A DNA stretch of 64,000 bases, taken from contig CAYQMG010000137.1 of NCBI GenBank assembly GCA_964418585.1, positions 1 through 64,000 of the forward strand. The letters are read 5' to 3'. This stretch comes from JAJRTE01 sp964418585 (GTDB lineage Bacteria > Myxococcota_A > UBA796 > JAJRTE01). Of this stretch, positions 42,943 to 51,094 are shown piece after piece (the first letter of the stretch is position 1; each line of letters begins with the position of its first letter). The notes below the pieces were generated by a model. It saw only the letters and a list, made by a program, of their open reading frames with translations. It had not been told where the DNA came from and did not search any database. Both the position numbers and the translations under genes were made by a program.

Positions 42943-43806
42943 ATGGCAAGGAAATACCGGTGCTTCGAGAACGGCGACATGGAGAAATTCGAGGCGGAGG
43001 CCAAGATTGCCCTGTTGGCCACCATCTCGGAGAGCCGTCAGCCCCATTTGACCTTCCTCTCGTCCCTTCAGGCCAAGACGACCAACACCCTGATGTTCGG
43101 GCAGTTTTCCGAGGGGCTGAGCAAGAAACACGTCAAGTGGAACCCGAACGCTGGATTTCTCATCATGAGTCTGGAGCGGGAGTTGTGGCGGGGTAAGGCC
43201 CGCTGGACTCACGAGGTGGGGGAAGGGGATGACTTCGAGTATTTCAACCGCAAACCAATGTTTCGGTACAACGCCTACTTCGGCATCCATACCGTCCATT
43301 ACCTGACGTTGATCGAGGTTTCGAGGCGGCAGCGTCTCCCGTTGCCCGGTATCGTGGCAGGCTCGCTCAAGACCCTGGTCGCGCGGGGCGGAGCGCGGAG
43401 CGGTCGGGGCGGCGGCCGGGACGTGTCTCCCGTGCTTACTCCCTGGGCGGAGTCGCTGTTTCGGCGCCTGGATACGCTCAAGTTTCTCTCCTGGATAGAA
43501 TCGGACGGGTACCCCACGATCGTCCCTGTGCTTCAGTGTCAGGCTGCGGACCCCGGCCGGCTCGTCTTCACGCCCACCCCTTTTTCCCAGGATCTCGAGG
43601 CGCTCGAGGCCGGTACCTCGGTGGCGGTTTTCGGGCTGTCCATGCAGATCGAGAACGTGTTGGTCCGCGGGATCTTCACCGGCTTTCGGCGCAGACGGGG
43701 AATCCGGTTGGGCCACATCGACCTCGAGTGGGCCTACAACTCCATGCCGCCCGTTCCGGGACAGATCTATCCCCCGGTGCCCCTCGAGCCGGTGCTCGAA
43801 TCCTGA
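42943..43806 (+). CDS. PNPOx-like (FMN-binding split-barrel) protein
   Basis: This is a 287-residue protein with an ATG after GGAGGAAG. The start, EAEAKIALLATISESRQPHLTFLSSL, is the first strand pair of the pyridoxamine-phosphate-oxidase-like barrel. SKKHVKWNPNAGFLIMS and GKARWTHEVGEG continue it. A second half (KFLSWIESDGYPTIVPVLQC ... GTSVAVFGLSMQ) repeats the pattern, so it may hold two barrels. Such proteins bind FMN, F420 or haem. It is 87 bases downstream of the activase on the same strand, so it may act on the same substrate or supply electrons; this is inference. Confidence 0.7.
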   Translation: MARKYRCFENGDMEKFEAEAKIALLATISESRQPHLTFLSSLQAKTTNTLMFGQFSEGLSKKHVKWNPNAGFLIMSLERELWRGKARWTHEVGEGDDFEYFNRKPMFRYNAYFGIHTVHYLTLIEVSRRQRLPLPGIVAGSLKTLVARGGARSGRGGGRDVSPVLTPWAESLFRRLDTLKFLSWIESDGYPTIVPVLQCQAADPGRLVFTPTPFSQDLEALEAGTSVAVFGLSMQIENVLVRGIFTGFRRRRGIRLGHIDLEWAYNSMPPVPGQIYPPVPLEPVLES

Positions 43807-43909
43807 ACGCTCCACGGATCCGGCCCCGGAACGGGGCGGCGGCGTCCCGTGACTTCCCAACCCGATGGTGACCCCTGGAACCTCGATCCCGTCCCGGTGC
43901 TGTTCCTGC

Positions 43910-43938
43910 TTGCGTGTCACTTGCGACAACATTAAAAT
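43910..43938 (+). promoter_or_regulatory. Candidate promoter for the 44007 gene
   Basis: TTGCGT (43910-43915) and TAAAAT (43933-43938) are separated by 17 bases. The -10 lies in a rare A-rich patch. Confidence 0.4.
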
Positions 43939-44006
43939 CGCACTACTCTGGACCAGGACCCTGGCCCTGGACGAAGCGATCCTCGAGCACGAGACCGGAG
44001 AGAAAC

Positions 44007-46238
44007 ATGACCCCCACACAGCCTGCTCAGACCAAGGTGCCCGCATGGAAGGCCTACTTCAACCGGCTCGCCCGTGACCCCGCCGTGGCCCGGCTCCGGG
44101 GACAGGTTGAGAAGCTCCTCGCAGACCTGGACGTGGTCATTCCCCTGGAGCATGGCGACGTGGACGGCGCTGCCTACGAATTGCTCAAGCGGCGCAAGGA
44201 CGCCGACCCAAAGGAACTGGAGGCCATCGACTTCATCCTCACTCACCGGCGATTGCTCGACGCTGGAGAAACCTTCTCTCCGCCCCGGTCGTTCCGTCTG
44301 CTTGGCACCGGCACACAACTTCACGGCCCTGCAGACTACGATCCTTCCGACAAGACCTTCCTGGCCACCCGACGCCTCACCCTGCTCGGCATTCCGATCC
44401 TCATTCTGGGGGCCTACCGGGTCACGCGCGACCAGAAGGGCCGGCTCCTCCCCCTGTCTCGAGTTCCTCTCGAGCCCCATCTCCTGGCCGGCAGACGGAT
44501 CAAGAGGCGGCTCGTCTTCGCCGTGTTGGCGCTTGCGGTTCTGGGAGGGCTCTTCGTCTCACGCCCGGACATGGTGTCCTTTTCCTCCTTGCCCAGCGCG
44601 CTCCACATCGTAAATGGGCTCGAGTTCCCGGTCTCGGTCGCCGTGGGGGATGAGACGGTGAACGTCCCTGCACTCGGCCACGTGTCTCACCCGCTCAAGA
44701 AGGAGTACTACCATCTCGTGGCCCACAACCGCGCGGGCGAGATCATGGAGGAGGAGAACGTGGACAACGCCTCGGGCGAAGGGGTGTTCACCTACAACAT
44801 CCTGGGCGTTGCCCCCCTGTACACCGAGGTCGTCAGTTACGCTGCCGACGGGATTGCGGAGCGTTCCCGCACCTGGATGGCACTTCAGCGAACGCAGGAA
44901 GTCACCGGCGTTCATGGGGTGTTTGTGGCCGTCCCGGATCAGGTGCGGGTGCCGTTTTGGAAGGAGGCCGTGGAGCGGCGGTTCGTGGAGGTCGGACCAG
45001 GCGGTTGGCTGGATACCGTGCGGGCCCTGGAGAATGTGGATGACGCCTGGACCGTCCTGACCCGGACGATCGTGGCCGATCCGGAGAACGAGGCGGCTTA
45101 TCGTGCCGGAGTGGATGTGCTCTATGCGATGGAGCCCAGGGACGCCATTCAGGCCGCGCGGATGTTTTACTCCAACAACTGGGATTCCACCAATGCCCAG
45201 CGCATGCTGATGTGGACGATGATCCGGGCGGCGGGGAGGGAAGGGGCCGTCGATGCGTACCAGCAGCTCCAGAAAATCGAGCCTGCCACCGCGATTGGCG
45301 CGTTGCTGACCGCGCAGGTGGAGCTGCCCGAGGCCGCGGCAAAACGCCTGGTGCCCGCGGTCAAGCTCTACTCCAAGGATTACTTCCTCCGTCTCGAACT
45401 CGGCCGGGCCTTCTATCTCCTGGGGCGGTTCGAGGACGCCGTGCGGGAGTTCGAGACGTTGGAAAAGCAGAACGAACGGGCGATTCGATCCTGTTATCGG
45501 GAGCACGCGCTTTCCCTGATCGCCCTCGGGAAGCGCTCCGAGGCTGCGCACCTGGTGGCGAATGCGGGCGATCTGGACGGCTTCCCGGTGGATTTCGAGT
45601 TCGCGCGCTTCTACGCCACTGTGACCGCAGGCGTTTCCACCGCACTGAAACCCTACCCATTCGATCACTACCTCGACCGGTCGTCGTTCTACCACCAGGA
45701 TGAGGTCTATGCCGGAACCCTGTTCCGTGCACTCACTTCCAGGACCGTGCCCGATCAGGAGGTCCTGGACGCCCTCGCCAACGACACCCAGCGCAATCTC
45801 GTGCACCTGGCCGGCGTGATTGCGAGCGACCTGGACCTCGCCGTCGCCCTCACCCGCGACCTGCCGCTCGAGGCCCTGCGCAAGCTCGACGACGTATCCC
45901 TCATTCTGCTCGCCGGCGAGTTCCTCCGGCGCGGCGCAGAAGATGATGCCGGCGTATGCTTGAACGCGCTTCGCCTGTGGGCTCCCTGGCGTTCCGTCGT
46001 CGTTGCAGCGTTGAAGGAACAATCGAATCCACCCGAGGTCCTCGACCTGGACCTGGAAATCCAGGCTGCCCTCAAGCTCGTGCAGGCGCGCAGGCTCGGA
46101 AAAGCACACAAGGAGTTCGACGCGCTGATCAAGGAAGCCCGGCGGCTGGACGTGGTCAGTGGAATCGTCACAGCAGCCATACGTTGGCCCATCTCCCCCC
46201 TACCGGGTCAGGCCCCGGCCACCCAAGCCGGGCGATGA
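44007..46238 (+). CDS. Single-span membrane protein with TPR-like C-terminal region, unknown function
   Basis: This is a 743-residue protein with an ATG after CGGAGAG. Residues about 1-165 are soluble and helical. One membrane segment (RLVFAVLALAVLGGLFVS, about 172-190) follows. Then comes a beta-rich outer domain (LHIVNGLEFPVSVAVGDETVNV) with the feel of a carboxypeptidase-regulatory or PEGA fold. From about 340 to the end are helical pairs in TPR style (YFLRLELGRAFYLLGRFEDAVREFETLEKQ). I recognise no family. It lies just upstream of a sigma-54 activator; a structural or sensory role is possible but not shown. Confidence 0.7.
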   Translation: MTPTQPAQTKVPAWKAYFNRLARDPAVARLRGQVEKLLADLDVVIPLEHGDVDGAAYELLKRRKDADPKELEAIDFILTHRRLLDAGETFSPPRSFRLLGTGTQLHGPADYDPSDKTFLATRRLTLLGIPILILGAYRVTRDQKGRLLPLSRVPLEPHLLAGRRIKRRLVFAVLALAVLGGLFVSRPDMVSFSSLPSALHIVNGLEFPVSVAVGDETVNVPALGHVSHPLKKEYYHLVAHNRAGEIMEEENVDNASGEGVFTYNILGVAPLYTEVVSYAADGIAERSRTWMALQRTQEVTGVHGVFVAVPDQVRVPFWKEAVERRFVEVGPGGWLDTVRALENVDDAWTVLTRTIVADPENEAAYRAGVDVLYAMEPRDAIQAARMFYSNNWDSTNAQRMLMWTMIRAAGREGAVDAYQQLQKIEPATAIGALLTAQVELPEAAAKRLVPAVKLYSKDYFLRLELGRAFYLLGRFEDAVREFETLEKQNERAIRSCYREHALSLIALGKRSEAAHLVANAGDLDGFPVDFEFARFYATVTAGVSTALKPYPFDHYLDRSSFYHQDEVYAGTLFRALTSRTVPDQEVLDALANDTQRNLVHLAGVIASDLDLAVALTRDLPLEALRKLDDVSLILLAGEFLRRGAEDDAGVCLNALRLWAPWRSVVVAALKEQSNPPEVLDLDLEIQAALKLVQARRLGKAHKEFDALIKEARRLDVVSGIVTAAIRWPISPLPGQAPATQAGR

Positions 46239-46325
46239 GCGGAAGCGCCTCGGCCTGGCCTCGGACGTTTCCCGGTTGACGTTCCTGACCGGGGCCGCCA
46301 AGCTGGTGCGAAGGTTGCGGCGACC

Positions 46326-46341
46326 TGGCCCGTTTCTTGCA
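46326..46341 (+). promoter_or_regulatory. Sigma-54 -24/-12 promoter ahead of the sigma-54 activator gene
   Basis: TGGCCCGTTTCTTGCA matches TGGCACG-N4-TTGCA with one mismatch and correct GG-N10-GC spacing. The leader would be about 108 bases. Confidence 0.55.
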
Positions 46342-46459
46342 CAGTACCGCCCGCGAAAACAGGCAGCCCGCCACCTGTCGTGGCAGGCACGCAGGCAACC
46401 CTCGAGTACACGCGGCCCCCGGGAAGGCCGCCGCGCAGAACCTGGGCGCATGGTAGGCA

Positions 46460-47812
46460 ATGGAAGGCAATCTCGACAAAAAGTTCCTCGAAACGATCCT
46501 CAACTGCATCGCCGACGGCGTGTTCACCGTGGACAAGGACTGGAGGATCACCTCGTTCAACAAGGCCGCGGAACGGATTACCGGCGTTCCTTCCGCGCTC
46601 GCACTCGGCAAACGGTGCTCCGAAGTGTTCCACGCCGACATCTGCGAGCACGGCTGTGCGCTGCGCAAAACCGTGGAAACAGGCAAGGACCTGATCGACC
46701 TGCCCGCCAGGATACTCAATGCCCGTGGGCGCGGCGTCCCCATCTCCCTCAGCACATCGGTGCTTCGCGGCCCGGATGGTGAAGTCCTCGGCGCGGTGGA
46801 GACCTTTCGCGACCTCTCCGCGATCGAGACTCTGCGGCGTGAGATCAATAGCAAGTATACCTTCGAGGACATCGTCGGACGCAGCGACGCCCTCAAAAAG
46901 GTGTTCGCCATCCTCCCTGATGTCGCGGAAAGCGACGCCACCGTGCTGATCGAAGGTCCGAGTGGTTCCGGAAAAGAACTCCTCGCCCGTGCCGTACACA
47001 ACCTCAGCCCCAGACGCAACGCCCCCTACGTCGTGGTCAATTGCGGCTCCCTCCCGGTCAGCCTGTTCGAATCCGAGCTGTTCGGCTATACCCAGGGTGC
47101 GTTCACCGATGCCAAGCGCAACAAGCCCGGTCGCCTCGCCCTCGCAGAAGGCGGCACCCTCTTCCTCGATGAGGTCTCCGAACTTCCACCTCCAACACAG
47201 GTAAAACTCCTCCGGGTCCTCCAGGAACGCGAGTACGAACCCCTCGGCGCCGTCAAAACCGTCCGCGCCAACGTCCGAATCGTCGCTGCCACCAACCAAA
47301 GACTCGCAGAGCTCGTCACCCGCGGCGAGTTCCGCGACGACCTCTACTTCCGACTCGCCGTCGTCCGCCTCTCCATCCCCAGCCTCAAAGACCGAAGGGA
47401 GGACGTCCCTTACCTCGTCGAGCACTTCATCCGAAGGTTCAACGCAAAACGGGGAAAAAGCATCACCGGCGTCTCCCCACCCGTCATGGACACCTTGATG
47501 CGCTACGACTACCCGGGAAATGTCCGGGAACTCGAAAACATCATCGAGTACGCCTTCGTGCTTTGTCATGGCCGCATCATCGAAATGGTTCACCTGCCCG
47601 AAGAACTCCAGTCGTTCGCAAGAAAACTCGGCACCAAGGCAGGGAGCCGCAACGGCACCAGACTCCAGTGGGCAGAAGCCGACATGATTCGATCCGTGCT
47701 CGAAAAGGTCGGAGGCCGCGTGGGCCTCGCCGCCAAGGAGTTGGGAATCAGTCGAACCACCCTCTGGCGCAAGATGAAGCGGCACGGCATCACCCTGTAC
47801 GAGTTCAAGTAG
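46460..47812 (+). CDS. Sigma-54-dependent activator with PAS sensor (PAS-AAA+-Fis)
   Basis: This is a 450-residue enhancer-binding protein. Residues about 1-130 form a PAS domain with a Cys-rich stretch, CSEVFHADICEHGCALRKT, common in this subgroup and perhaps redox- or metal-sensitive. The AAA+ domain has Walker A GPSGSGKE, the sigma-54-contact loop GAFTDA, Walker B GGTLFLDEV and the Arg-finger region FRDDLYFRL. The Fis-type helix-turn-helix (VGLAAKELGISRTTLWRKMKRHG) is at the end. It has no receiver domain, so its signal enters through PAS. It is likely to act on the sigma-54 elements at 46326 and 48092. Confidence 0.93.
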   Translation: MEGNLDKKFLETILNCIADGVFTVDKDWRITSFNKAAERITGVPSALALGKRCSEVFHADICEHGCALRKTVETGKDLIDLPARILNARGRGVPISLSTSVLRGPDGEVLGAVETFRDLSAIETLRREINSKYTFEDIVGRSDALKKVFAILPDVAESDATVLIEGPSGSGKELLARAVHNLSPRRNAPYVVVNCGSLPVSLFESELFGYTQGAFTDAKRNKPGRLALAEGGTLFLDEVSELPPPTQVKLLRVLQEREYEPLGAVKTVRANVRIVAATNQRLAELVTRGEFRDDLYFRLAVVRLSIPSLKDRREDVPYLVEHFIRRFNAKRGKSITGVSPPVMDTLMRYDYPGNVRELENIIEYAFVLCHGRIIEMVHLPEELQSFARKLGTKAGSRNGTRLQWAEADMIRSVLEKVGGRVGLAAKELGISRTTLWRKMKRHGITLYEFK

Positions 47813-47850
47813 CGCCAATGTTTCCCCCCGATACGACATCGCACCGACAT

Positions 47851-47956
47851 GTTGCAATGTCGCAACGTTGTTTCTGAAACATTGTTCCAATCCTGGTCCA
47901 CATGGGAACATCCTTCGGGCTGGTGAACCCGAAAATCGAGCCGGTCTCGCTGTTCC
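47851..47956 (+). promoter_or_regulatory. Palindrome cluster, probable upstream activator sites
   Basis: Elements seen: GTTGC-N6-GCAAC (47851-47866); TGTTTC-T-GAAACA (47869-47881), perfect; TGTTCC-N16-GGAACA (47883-47910), perfect arms; and a further TGTTCCAA at 47951. They lie 135-240 bases upstream of the 48092 element. Confidence 0.5.
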
Positions 47957-48091
47957 AAGGCACCGGTGGGGCGCGAGGGGAGGCGGATGGGCGTTTGTGA
48001 GCGGACGATGGTGTGGTTCATGGGTGAGGAGGGGATGTTTCGAGGGAGGAGGGGGCCGATGTATCGAGAGTGGGGTTGGGCGTGGCGAACT

Positions 48092-48107
48092 GGCCCGGAG
48101 GTTGCAG
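48092..48107 (+). promoter_or_regulatory. Sigma-54 -24/-12 promoter ahead of the response-regulator pair
   Basis: TGGCCCGGAGGTTGCA has the same one-mismatch form as the element at 46326: TGGCCCG, four bases, TTGCA. The leader would be about 150 bases. Confidence 0.55.
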
Positions 48108-48254
48108 GCAATGGGCGGCGGAGCCGGTGGCCGGCGGGGGGAAGTTGCCGGACTCGGGGTGCCGGGTTTGGGGGAGGGGACGGGGCGGGCTGGGTGGTGC
48201 ATGGGGGAGGGGGGTCCAGTCGTTCGAGCAAGCGGGGGAGGGCGAGGCGTTTTC

Positions 48255-48794
48255 ATGGCAAGGGCGAAGGTGAAGACGGTCCTGGTCGTGGACGACGAGC
48301 CGCACCTCAGGCACTATCTTCGGATGGTGCTGGAGGATGCCGGGTACTGCGTGTTGACAGCCGCAGACGGGCTCGAGGGATTGAATCTGGCTCGGGCGCA
48401 CCGGCCGGATTTGGTGTCGGTGGATCTGGCCATGCCGCGGAAGACGGGGTACCGGCTGCTCGTGGAGATGCGGCGTGAGGAGGGGTTGAAGGACATTCCG
48501 GTGGTGATCGTGACAGCGCATGCCCGCGATTCGGTGGGGGTACGTGCGCTCACGGAGCTTCGAGCGGCGGGCTACGATCTGTCGCGGAGCGACTACCTGG
48601 AGAAGCCGGTTTCGGCCTCCACCTATTTGGCGGCGGTGGCGCGTGCACTTGGCGTGGAGGGGCGTGAGGATTCGCGTTCGGTGGGGGAGTTGCGGGAGTT
48701 GTTGAGGAACCGCATCGAGGACGCGGGGCCTGAAGCGCTGAAGCGGGCGCTGGAGGCCCTGGCGAGGAGTTTGCCGGGGGAGGAGGAGCGGTGA
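48255..48794 (+). CDS. Single-domain response regulator with helical tail
   Basis: This is a 179-residue protein. The receiver domain has all its key residues: acidic pair VVDDEPH, phospho-acceptor Asp in LVSVDLAMP, Thr in VVIVTAHA and Lys in YLEKPV. A tail of about 55 residues is helical and charged (VGELRELLRNRIEDAG), not a DNA-binding domain. It would therefore act by protein contact or as a phosphorelay intermediate. The ATG at 48255 has a poor ribosome site. The gene lies behind the sigma-54 element and 78 bases before a second, similar regulator. No histidine kinase gene is in the window. Confidence 0.9.
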   Translation: MARAKVKTVLVVDDEPHLRHYLRMVLEDAGYCVLTAADGLEGLNLARAHRPDLVSVDLAMPRKTGYRLLVEMRREEGLKDIPVVIVTAHARDSVGVRALTELRAAGYDLSRSDYLEKPVSASTYLAAVARALGVEGREDSRSVGELRELLRNRIEDAGPEALKRALEALARSLPGEEER

Positions 48795-48872
48795 TCGAAG
48801 GGGGGAGGTTTGTCGGCCGTGGGTCGGAGCTGAATCCGAGAGACGATCAACTTGATGAAAGGAGAGGAGAAG

Positions 48873-49280
48873 ATGACGGCGAGTGCCGGGAAGAAGAGGA
48901 TACTCATTGTGGAGGATGAGCCGCACGTGGCGATGTATCTGGAGACGTTGCTTCAGGATCACGGCTACGAAACGGAGATAGCGGCGAACGGGCGTGAGGC
49001 GTGGGAGCGAGCCCGGAAGAAACGGCCCGACCTGGTGTCTCTCGACATCACGATGCCGGAAGAGTCGGGGATCCGGTTCTATCGGCGCCTGAAGGAAGAC
49101 CCTGACCTGGCCGACGTCCCGGTCATTGTGGTGACCGCGGTGACCGGCTACGGTGGGGACCCGGAACCATTCAAGAACTTCCTGGACACTCGTCGACAAG
49201 TTCCACCGCCTGAGGGCTTTTTCTCGAAGCCCATCGATCGGGATGCTTTCCTGGAAGCAGTGGCCCGGCAACTCGCCTGA
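48873..49280 (+). CDS. Single-domain response regulator
   Basis: This is a 135-residue, CheY-like receiver-only protein with an ATG after GGAGAGGAG. Key residues are present: VEDEPH, Asp in LVSLDITMP, Thr in IVVTAVTG and Lys in FFSKPI. A stretch between beta4 and alpha4 (GYGGDPEPFKNFLDTRRQVPPPE) is longer than in CheY and could be a partner-binding loop. It is the second of two tandem regulators and shares their sigma-54 promoter by position. Confidence 0.9.
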   Translation: MTASAGKKRILIVEDEPHVAMYLETLLQDHGYETEIAANGREAWERARKKRPDLVSLDITMPEESGIRFYRRLKEDPDLADVPVIVVTAVTGYGGDPEPFKNFLDTRRQVPPPEGFFSKPIDRDAFLEAVARQLA

Positions 49281-49491
49281 ATGGCCGGTCTGGGAAAGGC
49301 GCGTTCCAGCTTGTTCCCTGCCTCGCAAGATGCTACCGTTCGCATGAGTCCGTTTGGCGCTCGTTGCGGTTCCTGTCCAGGCCGCGGGGCCGAGGTGTAT
49401 GATACGGGCTCGAGGCGGTGGCCGCGGCGCGGAGAAGGGTCGGCGTGCGGGGTCGCGTGCCGGGGGGGGCGTCGTTTCGAGGAGGATGCGC

Positions 49492-51075
49492 ATGACTGCC
49501 GGTGGTCGGAAATACATCCTGGCGGTGGACCTCGGCACCTCGGGGCCCAAGGTGGCGTTGTTCGATGCGGGTGGGACGATGGTGACTTCGTGTTTCGTCC
49601 CCACACCGACCATTTTGCTCCCAGGAGGCGGTGCGGAGCAACGGCCGGACGACTGGTGGCAGGCCATCGTTCGGGGCACCCGTGAGGTGGTATCGGCGAG
49701 CGGGGTGTCTCCTGCGGAGGTGGTGGCGATCGGGTGTTCGGCGCAGTGGTCCGGCACGGTCGCGGTGGACCGGGCGGGTCGGCCGTTGATGAACGCGATC
49801 ATCTGGATGGATTCTCGAGGTGCGCCGTACTTGCGCGAGATCGGGGAGGGGGCGTTCAAGATCGAGGGGTATGCGTTGCGCAAGCTGGTCTACTGGCTGC
49901 GGCTTACCGGAGGATTGCCGGGGCCGTCTGGCAAGGACGCCATTGCCCACATGTTGTTCATCAAGCATGAGCGACCGGAGGTGTACGAGGCCACGGACAA
50001 GTTTCTCGAGCCATTGGACTACCTGAACTTGCGCATGACAGGAAAGGCCGCGGCCTCTTACCATTCCATCTCGCTTGCCTGGGTCACGGACAACCGGCAG
50101 GTCGGCTCGGTGCACTACGACGATCGTCTCATTGCCATGACGACCATTGACCGGGACAAGTTTCCTGACCTGCTGCCGGTGGATGCCGTGCTCGGGCCGC
50201 TCACTGCCGAGGCTGCCGGGGAGCTGGGGCTGACGGAGGCGACGCAGGTGGTGATGGGTGCGCCGGACCTTCATGCTGCAGCGGTGGGCTCGGGTGCGGT
50301 GGACGACTATGATGGGCACCTGTACATCGGTACCTCCTCGTGGATCACTTGCCATGTGCCGTTCAAGAAAGTGGATGTGATCCGCAACATTGCCAGCCTG
50401 CCATCGGCCATCCCGGGCCGGTATTTCGTGGCCGACGAGCAGGAGACCTCCGGGGCCTGTCTGAATTTCCTGCGAGACAACGTGTTCTTCCCTTCTGACG
50501 AGTTGGAGACCGCGGCGCCGGATGACGTGTTCCAACGTTTTGACCGGATGGCGGCTCGAGTTCCGCCCGGGTCGGGCAAGCTCATCTTTCTCCCATGGCT
50601 TTACGGGGAGCGGACACCGGTGGAGGATCGGTTTGTTCGGGGTGGTTTCGTGAATCTTTCCCTGGATGCCACTCGAGCGCATATGGTCCGGGCGGTGTTG
50701 GAAGGTGTGGGATACAATCTCCGGTGGCTGTGCGGTGCCGTGGAGCACTTCATTGGGAGGCCGTTCGCCCGTTTGAACATCATCGGAGGCGGTGCGAAGT
50801 CGGACGTGTGGTGCCAGATTCTGGCGGACATCCTGGATCGAGAGATTCGGCAGGTGCGTGATCCGATCATGGCCAATGTGCGGGGAGCGGCCTTTCTGGC
50901 CGCGCATGCCATGGGTTTTCTCGACTTCTCTGACATTCCCGGGCGCGTGTCCATTGCGCGAACGTTCCGACCCAACCCGGAGAATCGGGCGATCTACGAT
51001 GAACTCTACGAACAATTCGGCCGGTTGTATCGAGCCAACAGGCGCATCTTTGCTCGATTGAACCGAACCCAGTGA
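49492..51075 (+). CDS. FGGY-family carbohydrate kinase (xylulokinase-like)
   Basis: This is a 527-residue sugar kinase starting at an ATG after GGAGG. The N-terminal actin-like ATPase motif is ILAVDLGTSGPKVALFD, with IIWMDSRGAP supplying the conserved Asp region. The mid motif is GAPDLHAAAVGSGAV. The C-terminal FGGY half has RAVLEGVGYNLRWLC and LNIIGGGAKSDVWCQILADIL, with the adenosine loop. It would phosphorylate a ketose or polyol; xylulose is only the nearest guess. The gene is 19 bases upstream of the PLP-enzyme gene, so the two probably form an operon and could act in the same pathway. Confidence 0.85.
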   Translation: MTAGGRKYILAVDLGTSGPKVALFDAGGTMVTSCFVPTPTILLPGGGAEQRPDDWWQAIVRGTREVVSASGVSPAEVVAIGCSAQWSGTVAVDRAGRPLMNAIIWMDSRGAPYLREIGEGAFKIEGYALRKLVYWLRLTGGLPGPSGKDAIAHMLFIKHERPEVYEATDKFLEPLDYLNLRMTGKAAASYHSISLAWVTDNRQVGSVHYDDRLIAMTTIDRDKFPDLLPVDAVLGPLTAEAAGELGLTEATQVVMGAPDLHAAAVGSGAVDDYDGHLYIGTSSWITCHVPFKKVDVIRNIASLPSAIPGRYFVADEQETSGACLNFLRDNVFFPSDELETAAPDDVFQRFDRMAARVPPGSGKLIFLPWLYGERTPVEDRFVRGGFVNLSLDATRAHMVRAVLEGVGYNLRWLCGAVEHFIGRPFARLNIIGGGAKSDVWCQILADILDREIRQVRDPIMANVRGAAFLAAHAMGFLDFSDIPGRVSIARTFRPNPENRAIYDELYEQFGRLYRANRRIFARLNRTQ

Positions 51076-51094
51076 GCCTTCATGGAGCAGGACG

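Larger units (their letters stand above)
47813..48254 (+). other. 442-base regulatory intergenic region
   Basis: No credible gene is seen. The first half holds a palindrome cluster at 47851-47956. The second half is very G-rich and holds the -24/-12 element at 48092-48107. The spacing fits enhancer plus sigma-54 promoter. Confidence 0.55.

Noticed and set aside
49281..49491. TGGCGCTCGTTGC as a sigma-54 element ahead of the FGGY kinase
   Set aside because: Spacing between GG and GC is eight, not ten.
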